64,000 nt of DNA from Thalassia testudinum (lineage: Eukaryota; Streptophyta; Magnoliopsida; Alismatales; Hydrocharitaceae): the NCBI GenBank assembly GCA_037157565.1, contig JAZHRO010000012.1, forward strand, positions 62,301,501-62,365,500, read 5' to 3'. The notes below the pieces were generated by a model that worked only from the letters and a program-made list of their open reading frames with translations, ran no database searches and had not been told where the DNA came from. Positions 46,503-57,103 of the stretch are shown here, one piece after another. The first letter of the stretch is position 1, and each line of letters opens with the position of its first letter. Position numbers and translations under genes: made by a program.

Positions 46503-49070
46503 TCATAACAAACTTAAAGGAAGTTTCGTCCCCAAAACTTGAGCTAGCTGTGGTGTGGGAAAAGGAACGTAAAAGCGCATAACAAACTTAAAGAGGACTA
46601 AAGTAGGTCCGAAAAGACTTACCCTCAAAATGCTCCGGGTACCGCTCTCACATCGCCGCCTCAGGCTCCTAAGTCATCTCCTTGTACCGCTGGCTTCTCC
46701 ATAGGACCTTCACCAGTGGTACCTGCTTCCGTCTCAGACTTCGGATGGCTCTATCTAGTATCTGTACTGGTCTCTCGGGGTAGGTCAGGTCGTCACCCAC
46801 CTCGATGCTCTCGTGGCTCAGAACGTGACTGGGATCGGCGATGTACTTCCTGAGGTTGGACACGTGGAACACGTTGTGCACTCTAAAAAGCTGGGGAAGA
46901 AGGGCAAGCCGGTAAGCAATGGGTCCTACCCGCTCCAGGACCTCAAAAGGCCCCACAAACCTCGGCGCAAGCTTCCCTTTTACCCCAAAACACTGCAGGT
47001 CCTTCATAGGAGAAACACATAGAAAGACATGATCCCCAACTTCGAATTGCACCTCTCTGCCCTTCCGGTCAGCATAGCTCTTCTGCCTACTCCTGACAAT
47101 GCGGAGTCATCTGTGAATCTGCTCTATCACCTCCTGACTTTACCGAATCAGCCTGGGACCAACCTCCCACTTGGTCCCCACCTCGACCCAACTCAAGGCG
47201 CAGTACACCTCCGTCCATACAAAGCCTCGTAAGATGCCATGTCGATGCTCGAGTGGTAACTGTTATTGTATGCAAACTCTGCTAGGGGTAAATGCTCCTC
47301 CCAGGAGCCTCTCCAGTCTAGTACACAGGTGCGCAAAAGGTCCTCAAGTGTCTGTATGGTGCGCTCTAACTATCCGTCCGTCTGGGGGTGGTAAGCGGTA
47401 CTGAACCTCAAATGCATCCCCAAGACCTGCTGAAATTTAGCTCAGAACTAGGAAGTAAAACGAGTATCCCTGTCGGATGCGATCTCACATGGAACTCCGT
47501 GCAAGCGCACCACATCTCGGATGTATCTCTCTACTAACTATACTGGTCTAAAGGTGACTCGGATCGGCAGAAAACATGCCGTCTTCGTCAATCTATCTAC
47601 TATCACCTAGACTGCGTCATGTCTCCGCTGAGTAACTAGTAGACCTACCACCAAGTCCATGGTGATGCTCTCCCACTTCCACTCTGGCACAGGAAGTGAC
47701 TGCATTGGCTCTGCAAGCCTCTGATGCTCGGCCTTCACCTGCTAGCATACCAAACACTACTGCACAAACACACCAACATCCCACTTCATCCCTCTTTACC
47801 AAAAGTCGCATCGTAAATCATGATACATCTTTGTATTCTCGGGATGTATGCTGAACCTGGACCCATGCGCTTCAGCCAGGAGCTCTTTTAACAACTCATC
47901 GTCCCTAGGAACACATAAGCGTCCCCTCATGCGCAGTATCTCGTTTGAAAAGGAAAGGTCTCCTAGGTCCCCTGTCAACACCCTATCTCGCAACGTCTAT
48001 AAGTACGGATCAGTCATCTGCCCTGCGATGATGCGGTCTATCAACTCAAGTCGTGTCTGCCGTGTCACTGTCACTGTCCCGCAATAACCCTGTGACTCCC
48101 GGGATCGCCAACTACTCAACTCCTCCATGAGTCCCTAACTCTGTGCCTGTAAACTGGCCAAGTGGACGGGTGCCTTTCAGCTCAAGGCGTCGGCCATCAC
48201 ATTGGCCTTTCCTGGATGGTAAGAGATGCTGCAGTCGTAGTCCTTCAAGAGCTCTAACCAACGTCTCTGTCTCATGTTAAGTTCCTTCTGGTCAAACAAG
48301 TACCTGAGGCTCTTATGATTTGTGAAAATCTCGAAAGTCTCACCGTAAAGGTAGCGACTCCATGTCTTCAGCGCGAAGACAACTACTGCTAGCTCTAAGT
48401 CATGGGTAGGGTAGCTATGCTGATGGGACTTTAGTTGCCGCGAAGCGTAAACGATAATGTGACCTCGCTGCATGAGCACACCCCGTAACCCCTGCAATGA
48501 ACCGTCAGTGTAAACCACGAAACTGTCACTGCTGTCCGGGATGGTAAGTACAGGAGCTAAAGTCAATATCTCCTTCAACTCCTGAAAACATGCCTTGTAC
48601 TCATCTGTCCAGGCGAAGGGCACGTCCTTCCAGGTCAGTTGGGTCATAGGATGCGCAATCTGAGAGAAGCCTCTAATAAACCGCAAGTAATAACTTGCCA
48701 ATCCCAAAAAGCTGCGTATCTCTGTTACAGTGCGTGGCCTCTCCCACCTAAGTACGGCCTCTACCTTGGTTGGATCCACATCCAATCCATCCCCTAAAAT
48801 CACGTGGCCCAAGAAAGTCACCTGCCTCAATGAAAACTCGCACTTGTTGTACTTGGCATACAGCCTGCGTTGCCTCAAGGTATCCAGGATCATGCGTAAA
48901 TGTCGTCCATGCTGCGCCTGACCCTGCGAGTAAACGAGTACGTCGTCGATGAACACCACCACAAACCGGTCTAAGTACGGCTTGAAAATATGGTTCATCA
49001 AATCCATAAAGGCAGCAGGGGCATTGGTTAACCCAAACGGCATGACCAAGAACTCATAGTGCTCGTATCG
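46503..49070 (-). pseudogene. Chromovirus pol: RT, RNase H, integrase, chromodomain (interrupted)
   Basis: Read on the minus strand: the second half of RT with [10 protein letters not shown] and FIDDVLVYS (about 48928-48957); RNase H with [17 protein letters not shown] (a D-to-N change) and MADALS (to 48177); the integrase zinc-binding domain (about 47800-47990); the integrase core (about 47080-47790); the GPY/F module (FVGPFEVLERVGPIAYRL); and a chromodomain with HNVFHVSNLRKYI (about 46650-46860). RT to RNase H is open for 310 codons, but integrase and chromodomain carry several stops, including TAG in place of a Trp codon and TGA in place of an Arg codon near 46620-46670, consistent with CpG/CpNpG deamination. 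The domain order fits the Tekay/Del lineage. The upstream part of RT lies at 56840-57103, separated by the insertion at 49076-56834. Confidence 0.9.
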
Positions 49071-49871
49071 GGTATTGATGAGAACCTCATCATAAACCCT
49101 AACTAGCACAATCTAACCCTGATATGTGAGAAAAAGCTCCTACATGACCCAAAGAAAGGCTTAACTCAGAGAATTCTGAGTTTAAGAATAAAACAAATCA
49201 TAAGGGGTAAAACTGTAATTTCACCAATGCAGTTTGCAAACAGGGTAATTAAGGGTCTAAACACAGGTCAAACAAGCTTAATAAGAAAGAAAGTGGGATG
49301 ATCTGATCTAAATAAGGGTTATTGCAACTTCCAGGAATTAAATAACATTCTGTAACCCTAAAACAAACCAACTTCAATTCACGAGGTTCAAGGTAGGATA
49401 AAAATCAACTAAACCCTTTAAAATTCATAGAAAAATATTCTCTAGGGTTTAGAACCTTCAATTTGGCCTTAGAAACCTATTTTGACCTAAAAAGGGAACC
49501 ATGAAAAATTAATAACTTAATTTGAGTTTCTGCGCAAATTGGTTGGTCAAACATGGTCCAACCTAGAATTAAAATTCACCATTAAAATCCTTAAGTTCAA
49601 ATTCGTCTTGTATAAAAACTTGAGCCTAAGTAGAGACCTCCTTGACCAACTTTACAATTTTGTCCTCTTCATTTACTTTTTGACCCTTATCTTTTGAAAT
49701 CCTTGCATTTAAGCCTCCAACTTTTCATCGTTCTTTGCAGAACGGTCCCCCCTACAAACTCTGCGCAACACCATGCTCCGGCGACCTTGCGCGGAGCATG
49801 GCGCCGCGCAGAGAAGGGTTACTGCTCTGCAAAGCAGACGTGGGGTTCCCTGCGACGTCCTCTGTCCCAGG

Positions 49872-51587
49872 TGTTGGTGCTAGAGCACCACGATCATTTG
49901 TTTTGATGATAACAAAACACGTGTTATTTAACATTTGCAATTTGAGTCCTAGATTTCAGGTCAATTGCAAATGTGGACGTGTTTAGACGGAGTTCGAGCT
50001 CGCATCCAGGACGGATTGGAGGAGCTTGACGGAAAACAGAGGATGTTCGCGTGGAGCGACAGATTGAAGATAGAAGGAAATGAAGAATATGATAGATTTC
50101 CTTCTTTTGTACTTGTTGTATTTTTCATTTCTTTTGTTGCTCTTTATTTCCTTAGATATTTCATGTTAAAGAGCCTCAAAGAACCCTAACAGTAGTCCTA
50201 GGAACACCGACACAACCCTAGGATACTTAGGTTTTCTGTAGAATACTTAGAAAAGCAATATAGGGTTCAAACAGCACTTCCAGACGTCTAATTCCCAAAT
50301 CAGACGTCTGATAAAGTATTTTAAGACGTCTGACTGTTGTTTCAGACGTCTGATAACCTTTTAGGCTGGACTTAGTTTTCTGTCTGCTGAAATCAGACGT
50401 CCAGACCTTAGTCCATCAGACGTCTTAGAGGACGTCTGATGGACTTGCCAGATGTCCAGATAGTGGACCGTTGGCTAACATAGCAAGCACGGTAGTATAT
50501 GACCGTTAGAGCCTTATCAGACGTCCATAGGTCTTCCCAGACGTCTGATAATTGACCGTTTTGCCTCGGCTGACCCAAAATCTCTTCTCAGAGATTTTCT
50601 AGCCGTTGCAACGTTTGGAAATCAATTCCCACAGTAAAAGTAGGTTTCCAGACGTCCAGACATAGTACCAGACGTCCTGTATGTCGTCTGATGGACTTAC
50701 GCAAAAACCCTGTTTAGATCTGATTCAAGTCAGGGAGAAACCCGCATAGAATCAGACGTCTGACCTTGAAATCAGACGTCTTAAAGTGGCTTTCCAGACG
50801 TCTGATGCCAGAGTTAGACGTTTGATAACCCTGTCAAATGTAATCATTGTCCTGATTTCGGCCTGATTCTCTTGGACTTTGTTCCCAACGGCTATAGAAC
50901 CCTTTCTAAGCCTTCCAAAGCCTTCCTAAGGCCTCTATAAATAGAGGGGAACCTTTGCAACACAAGATACACTTAGAAACACAAAAGACACACTTAAGCA
51001 ACATACTTCCACTCTCTTGTGTCCAAGAAGCTCTTGCTCTCTAAGCTCAAGTTCTACATCTTGAGAGCTAAATTCAGTTTGCGCACCCGCTCTCCGGCTG
51101 TTGTTCACGAGAGCGACGTAGCGCCATCGTGTGGCACACGTACCGCGTCATCGTCGACGCACTCCTTGCAAATGGGAGTTTCCTATTTCCTATAGAAGCT
51201 AGGTTTAATTATTTTGTTGGCTCTATAGGACTATTGTTTATTTTATCTTTGTCTTTTGGTTGGGTATTCGCTTTGCGAATTCCCATCTCCTTCGTGGGAC
51301 AAAATCCTTCTCGTGGAGAGAAGGGGTTGAGGAACGCTACCCTCGTACTTGTAGCGTGGTTGTATTGAGGTTGAATCACCCTCGTTTTAAGTGATTCGGT
51401 TTAGTGGATTTGATCAACTAGGTTGATCGGAAAATCCTAACTCGAGAGGGTTAGGTGGTGGTTTTCACCCAGTTTGGGTTTCCACCTAAAAATACCTGTG
51501 TACATTGTGCGATTGATTTTTGTGAGATTGCTTTATATTTTTATTTCCGCATATTTTTACGTCACCCCTCCTAGTAGGGAACTCTCA
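49872..51587 (+). mobile_element. 5' LTR of SIRE-like Copia element (1716 bp)
   Basis: It starts TGTTGGTGCTAGAGCACC and ends GGGAACTCTCA, preceded by the duplication CCAGG (49867-49871). A TATA box (TCTATAAAT) lies at about 50935-50943. Upstream of it, 50281-50806 holds 14 GACGTC cores, mostly as CAGACGTCTG or CAGACGTCC. About ten base differences from the 3' LTR were seen by eye. Confidence 0.95.
50281..50806 (+). repeat. Cluster of CAGACGTCTG-type palindromes in U3
   Basis: There are 14 exact GACGTC cores in about 525 bp, where random sequence would give about 0.1, plus near misses such as GTCGTCTG and TAGACGTTTG. Most extend to CAGACGTCTG or CAGACGTCC. Spacing is irregular, so this is not a simple tandem repeat. 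The same cluster is at about 53529-54053 in the 3' LTR. Confidence 0.9.
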
Positions 51588-51604
51588 ATTGGTATCAGAG
51601 CAGG
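51588..51604 (+). other. Primer-binding site, initiator tRNA-Met
   Basis: ATTGGTATCAGAGCAGG follows the LTR end directly; TGGTATCAGAGC is the standard Copia site. Confidence 0.95.
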
Positions 51605-51642
51605 TCTTGCTGTTTCGGCGTAACAACCCGGCAAGAGATCAA

Positions 51643-52788
51643 ATGGAGGGAAGCACATCAGCAATCAGGATCTCCGAGGGGCAGTCCACAACCCGTCCGC
51701 CGTTCTTCGACGGGAGCAACTACCCCTATTGGAAGTTGCGGATGAAGACCTGGCTTTAAGCCACCGACTTCACGGTCTGGGCCAGATGCGAGACGCCTTT
51801 CGACATCCCAGAAAAGCCCGCGGGAGGCTACTCGCAGCTGCAGATTCAAGATCTTTCACTCAACGCAAAGGCAATGAATGCCCTGTATTGCGCATTGAGT
51901 CCGAAAGAATTCGAGAAAATCAAAGAGTGCACCACCGCCCACGAGATATGGAGGAGGTTGGAAGGCACTCATGATGAGACAAGCTCGGAGGAAGAAGAAG
52001 AAGAAGAAGAAGAAACCGCTTGCTTTGGTTTCATGGCCAGAGGAACCAACAGCGACAGCGAAAGTAGAAGCGACGACAGCGACAACGAGGTAAATCTCGA
52101 TCTTCAAGAAGCATTTAATGAACTTTTTGAGATTAGTAAATCACTTAGGGTAGAAAATAAAGGCATTAAAAAGAACCTTAGTTTTCTTAGAAATGAAAAT
52201 GATAGGTTAGAAAAACAACTCAAGGACATAGAAACTAGTCCTAAGGATAATAACCTATTATTAGAAAATCAAGACCTCATCAATGAAAATAATAAATTGA
52301 TTGAGGAAAATGTTAGTCTAAAAATAGAAAATTCTGATTTAAAGACTAAGATGGATATTATAGAAAAAGAAATCGCATGTCTTAGGGAAAACTCCAACAA
52401 ATTAATCAATAAAGTAGATAATTTCTATAGCCTTAAGGTTGAGAAAGGATCTCCATCAAGGAGACCTTCTAACAAATCCGGATCCAAGCTCACTTGGATA
52501 CCGAAGAAAAAATTAGAATCTTGTTTTGTAGGGTTCAGGGATAATTACAATATAAAGGACTGGACCTACAAGTTCAAGGCTGGTCAACTCAAGTTGGGAG
52601 AACCAAGGAGTAGACCAAGAAGGAGAACAAGAAGACCGACGAGACGGCGAACAAACGACGGACCCGCCGCACGTCGACCACCGGATTGGAGACCGGCGCC
52701 GATGCCCGGGCCTCCAAGCTACGGATGGGAGCCCCATCCGATGTGGCATCCACCACCACCATTCGGGCCATTTTATTGGCCATGGTAG
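51643..52788 (+). pseudogene. Gag-derived ORF of non-autonomous SIRE-like Copia element
   Basis: The ATG at 51643 opens a 382-codon frame broken only by TAA at 51757-51759. The N-terminus is Copia Gag (RPPFFDGSNYPYWKLRMKTW; LNAKAMNALYCALS; TAHEIWRRLEGTH). It then jumps into the acidic Ser/Glu stretch normally found far downstream, so roughly 250 residues of capsid and the CCHC zinc knuckle are missing. A Leu/Lys/Glu/Asn-rich coiled coil follows (about 52090-52440). The C-terminus is unusual: an Arg-rich block (SRPRRRTRRPTRRR) and a Pro/Trp/His-rich end (WHPPPPFGPFYWPW). Protease, integrase, RT and RNase H are absent, so the element must rely on a partner for movement. Its youth makes the single stop notable. 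Confidence 0.8.
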
Positions 52789-53118
52789 GTGAGGTAAAAT
52801 TCTTAACCCTATCTTGGTATAAGCATTTAGATAGGGGGAGTTAAAAAATGAAAAATGATGAGCTAATTGTCAATTTTTAAGGGGGAGATGTAAGGTAGCT
52901 AAATTTCCTTTAGAAAGGGGGAGAAAAATAATAGCTATCGCATTGTTACAAAAAGGGGGAGGATATTACCTTTGTTAAAAGAAACTCATAGAAGAGCATG
53001 TTTTAAGGGGGAATTATAGGAAATTTAAAATCAATCAAACCTTTTTGATAATGTCAAAAAGGGGGAGGATTTTTATGCATTATTATTTACGGTTTTGTCA
53101 TCATCAAAAAGGGGGAGA
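52789..53118 (+). other. Multiple polypurine tracts before the 3' LTR
   Basis: AAGGGGGAG-like runs occur about seven times between 52833 and 53117; the last (AAAAAGGGGGAGAT) directly precedes the LTR. Repeated tracts are known in the SIRE/Maximus lineage, which supports the family call. There is no ORF here. Confidence 0.8.
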
Positions 53119-54835
53119 TTGTTGGTGCTAGAGCACCACGATCATTTGTTTTGATGATAACAAAACACGTGTTATTTAACATTTGCAATTTGAGTCCTAG
53201 ATTTCAGGTCAATTGCAAATGTGGACGTCTTTAGACGGAGTTCGAGCTCGCATCCAAGACGGATTGGAGGAGCTTGACGGAAAACAGAGGAGGTTCGCGT
53301 GGAGCGACAGATTGAAGATAGAAGGAAATGAAGAATAAGATAGATTTCCTTCTTTTGTACTTGTTGTATTTTTCATTTCTTTTGTTGCTCTTTATTTCCT
53401 TAGATATTTCATGTTAAAGAGCCTCAAAGAACCCTAACAGTAGTCCTAGGAACACCGACACAACCCTAGGATACTTAGGTTTTCTGTAGAATACTTAGAA
53501 AACCAATATAGGGTTCAAACAGCACTTCCAGACGTCTAATTCCCAAATCAGACGTCTGATAAAGTATTTTAAGACGTCTGACTGTTGTTTCAGACGTCTG
53601 ATAACCTTTTAGGCTGGACTTAGTTTTCTGTCTGCTGAAATCAGACGTCCAGACCTTAGTCCATCAGACGTCTTAGAGGACGTCTGATGGACTTGCCAGA
53701 TGTCCAGATAGTGGACCGTTGGCTAACATAGCAAGCACGGTAGTATATGACCGTTAGAGCCTTATCAGACGTCCATAGGTCTTCCCAGACGTCTGATAAT
53801 TGACCGTTTTGCCTCGGCTGACCCAAAATCTCTTCTCAGAGATTTTCTAGCCGTTGCAACGTTTGGAAATCAATTCCCACAGTAAAAGTAGGTTTCCAGA
53901 CGTCCAGACATAGTACCAGACGTCCTGTATGTCGTCTGATGGACTTGCGCAAAAACCCTGTTTAGATCTGATTCAAGTCAGGGAGAAACCCGCATAGAAT
54001 CAGACGTCTGACCTTGAAATCAGACGTCTTAAAGTGGCCTTCCAGACGTCTGATGCCAGAGTTAGACGTTTGATAACCCTGTCAAATGTAATCATTGTCC
54101 TGATTTCGGCCTGATTCTCTTGGACTTTGTTCCCAACGGCTATAGAACCCTTTCTAAGCCTTCCAAAGCCTTCCTAAGGCCTCTATAAATAGAGGGGAAC
54201 CTTTGCAGCACAAGATACACTTAGAAACACAAAAGACACACTTAAGCAACATACTTCCACTCTCTTGTGTCCAAGAAGCTCTTGCTCTCTAAGCTCAAGT
54301 TCTACATCTTGAGAGCTAAATTCAGTTTGCGCACCCGCTCTCCGGCTGTTGTTCACGAGAGCGACGTAGCGCCATCGCGTGGCACACGCACCGCGTCATC
54401 GTCGACGCACTCCTTGCAAATGGGAGTTTCCTATTTCCTATAGAAGCTAGGTTTAATTATTTTGTTGGCTCTATAGGACTATTGTTTATTTTATCTTTGT
54501 CTTTTGGTTGGGTATTCGCTTTGCGAATTCCCATCTCCTTCGTGGGACAAAATCCTTCTCGTGGAGAGAAGGGGTTGAGGAACGCTACCCTCGTACTTGT
54601 AGCGTGGTTGTATTGAGGTTGAATCACCCTCGTTTTAAGTGATTCGGTTTAGTGGATTTGATCAACTAGGTTGATCGGAAAATCCTAACTCGAGAGGGTT
54701 AGGTGGTGGTTTTCACCCAGTTTGGGTTTCCACCTAAAAATACCTGTGTACATTGTGCGATTGATTTTTGTGAGATTGCTTTATATTTTTATTTCCGCAT
54801 ATTTTTACGTCACCCCTCCTAGTAGGGAACTCTCA
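53119..54835 (+). mobile_element. 3' LTR of SIRE-like Copia element (1717 bp)
   Basis: It runs from TGTTGGTGCTAGAGCACC to GGGAACTCTCA and is followed by the duplication CCAGG (54836-54840). It is almost identical to 49872-51587. Examples of differences are GAATATGAT/GAATAAGAT, TTACGCAA/TTGCGCAA and CATCGTGTGG/CATCGCGTGG. It has its own TATA box at about 54183-54190. Confidence 0.95.
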
Positions 54836-56089
54836 CCAGGGACCCGGCCATGCTCTCTGCCGACCACCATACCTTCCGTATGAACGTACGGAAGGTATGG
54901 GTGTCCCTTCCGGCCATGCTCCAGCGAGGTTGGCACGTCGCCAACCCGCTCCTCCCTCTGCGCCAACCCCTTTATAAGGACCGACACCCCCTACCGGCAC
55001 CTACAAGCTCTTCTTTGACGGAGAAAACCCCCCACTTCATCCCTTCCTCCTCCGTCAGAAGGCCCGAAGCTTCCGGCGACTTCCTCCTCTTCCTCCTCGT
55101 CGCTCTACTGCCCTACCTGCAGCAGGGTTTGCCTTGCCCTCTTGTCTGCGCTAGGCTGTACCCATCGGCACCCTCCGCCTGCTTCATCGTCGCCATACTC
55201 CTCCTCCAGGGCCCCTTCTTCCCCAGCTCCGGCAGATACGAGCCGGCTGCCACGCCCTCCCCCTTCGTCCAATACTTAGGTAAATAGCTTCCTCTCTATT
55301 TCCCTTGCATTTCCCCTCTTTTAAACTACCCTGTCGACCACCCGACCACCACTATCCAGACCATCCTCTCCACCTCCGATCACCCCCTCCGGCGAGACCA
55401 TCTCACAACCACAGACACCCTCGCTCCTCGCTGACCACCGCACAAGCTCCCTCACACTCCACTTTATCGATTCCCCATCTCCATGTACTGCCAAACGCCA
55501 CCCGACCAACCCCCAAACAAACCCACCACTCCGACCACAGTTCGACCTAGGGCTACCTCCACACGCGCCCTCGCGCCTCACCACCACCCGCACTGCCTTC
55601 GCCACACTCTGGTGAAGATCCCTGCGTATTCTGATTGGGCCGAGAGGCTGTATTCCTGCTTTCAGGTCGGAGCCCCTTCGCCGCCATTATTGAGCTGCTG
55701 CAGCTCCTTCACCTGCAGCTGCAGGCGCTAATTTGGGAGGTGGGACTTTAGTCCCACCTCGGAAGTGCGTGGTCGAGCGCCCGCGCTTAAATTGGAAAAG
55801 TGTCTAAGGCTATTCGCCTTCGAACACAGGGGTCAGGTCCCTCTCCCGCACGCTGCGCGCCACGCGCTCGCTCGCCCTCGCCAGCGCTCACGCCCCGCGG
55901 GTCTGGGCAGGATCCGATTACCCAAACCGCGCACTTCTCGCCCATCACCGCACGCCGGTGGGCCTGGTCCCAGGCGTGATACCCGCACCCGATTACCCGG
56001 CTCTGGGAGAGCGGTCTTAAGAGAGAAATATGAGAAAGAGAGAGACGCGGGGAAGGGTAGGGGTAGGTTTTGCTCTAACTCTTGTGTGA

Positions 56090-56640
56090 GTGTGCAGGAA
56101 CAGAAGGAGAAGAAGGAAGGAAGGAAAGAAGAAGGGAGGTGGCCGAAGCCTTAGCCGCTCAGGGCAGCTGAAGAAGAAGAAGGTTGAAACAGAAGAAGAA
56201 GCAAAGGAGAGAAACGGAAGAAGAAGAGAAGGCAGGCACTGTAGCAAACCTACAGTTAAGTCGTCTGACCACTGCACCAGACGACGGTTGGGCAGCGGAC
56301 AGAACAGAAAGAAGAGAAAAGAATAGGACCTGTCAAGCAAGAAAAGAAAGAAGGAAGCAGAGAAGAAAAAGAAGAAAAGAGAAAGAAGAAAGAAGACTAA
56401 AGCCGCAAGCAAGGGAAGAAAGAAAGAGAAGAAGAAGATTATCACAGTCGCTGAAGAAGAAGAAGAAGGCTGAAGAAGAAGAAGTCAGAGAAGAAGAAAA
56501 AGATTACCACAGCCGTAGAAGAAGAAAAGAAAAGAAAGAAGAGAGGAAGACTCTGCAAGAAGAGATGGAGATCAGCTGAAAGAAGAAGAGGAGAGAAGAA
56601 GAAGAAGCCAAGACAAACTCTAGCTCCCTCTCTCTCTCTC
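56090..56640 (+). repeat. GA-rich purine tract of solo LTR
   Basis: It is mostly AGAAGAAG-type sequence, ending in a CT microsatellite (CTCTCTCTCTCT near 56629-56642). It corresponds in position to the tracts at 1683 and 8967 but differs in detail, so composition is conserved more than sequence. The long Lys/Glu-rich frames here are artefacts. Confidence 0.8.
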
Positions 56641-56839
56641 TCTATTTCTCTCTCGTATTTTTTTAATCTAATTGAGAACTCTTATATTTCTAGAATTCTA
56701 GTTGCTCCTTGAGTTAGGCCTCGAGAAAATTTGTTCCGAGTAAAAATGTGTAGTGATCTAGTACCTGTCTTATTACATACTATAACGACTGTAATTTAAA
56801 GTATAATAAACGTAAACAAGCTAGCCGGTCACTAGGTAT

Positions 56840-57103
56840 GGAAAGCTGTCTTGGAGACGTCGGTCTCCCTGATCTCAGCTGGTGGTAACCTAACCTCAGA
56901 TCTATTTTGGAGAACACTGTGGCGTCTCGCAACTGGTCAAAGAGGTCGTCAATCCTCGGTAGCGGATATTTGTTCTTGATGGTGACCCTATTCAGTTGTC
57001 GGTAGTCGACACAAAGTCGTAGGGTACCGTCCTTCACAAACAGTACAAGAGCTCCCCATGGGGATGCACTAGGCCTCACAAAGCCCTTCTCCAATAAGTC
57101 CTG
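56840..57103 (-). pseudogene. Chromovirus RT, upstream fragment
   Basis: The minus strand encodes [60 protein letters not shown] and GYHQL, then loses frame by a one-base deletion. It continues at 49070 after the GGTAT target, so it is the same pol as 46503-49070. It abuts the LTR end (TGTTATGACC, 57104) with no primer site, gag or protease between. Confidence 0.9.

Larger units (their letters stand above)
49076..56834 (+). mobile_element. Solo LTR of Athila/Tat-type family, split by a Copia element
   Basis: It starts TGATGAGAACCTCATCAT and is flanked by GGTAT at 49071-49075 and 56835-56839. The outer parts 49076-49871 and 54841-56834 together give about 2.8 kb and follow the order of the LTR at 6800-9656: AAAACTGTAATTTYACC, the CCTAAAACAAACC region, the CT-rich leader, CGGCTCTGGGAGAGCG, the GA tract (56090-56640) and TAGTTGCTCCTTG. 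The 3' end reads GGTCACTA, not CA. There is no internal region, so it is a solo LTR left by recombination. It is inserted in the chromovirus reverse transcriptase. Confidence 0.88.

Noticed and set aside
50281..50806. CRISPR-like or satellite array
   Set aside because: Palindromes are irregularly spaced with no constant spacer length, and the setting is a plant LTR.
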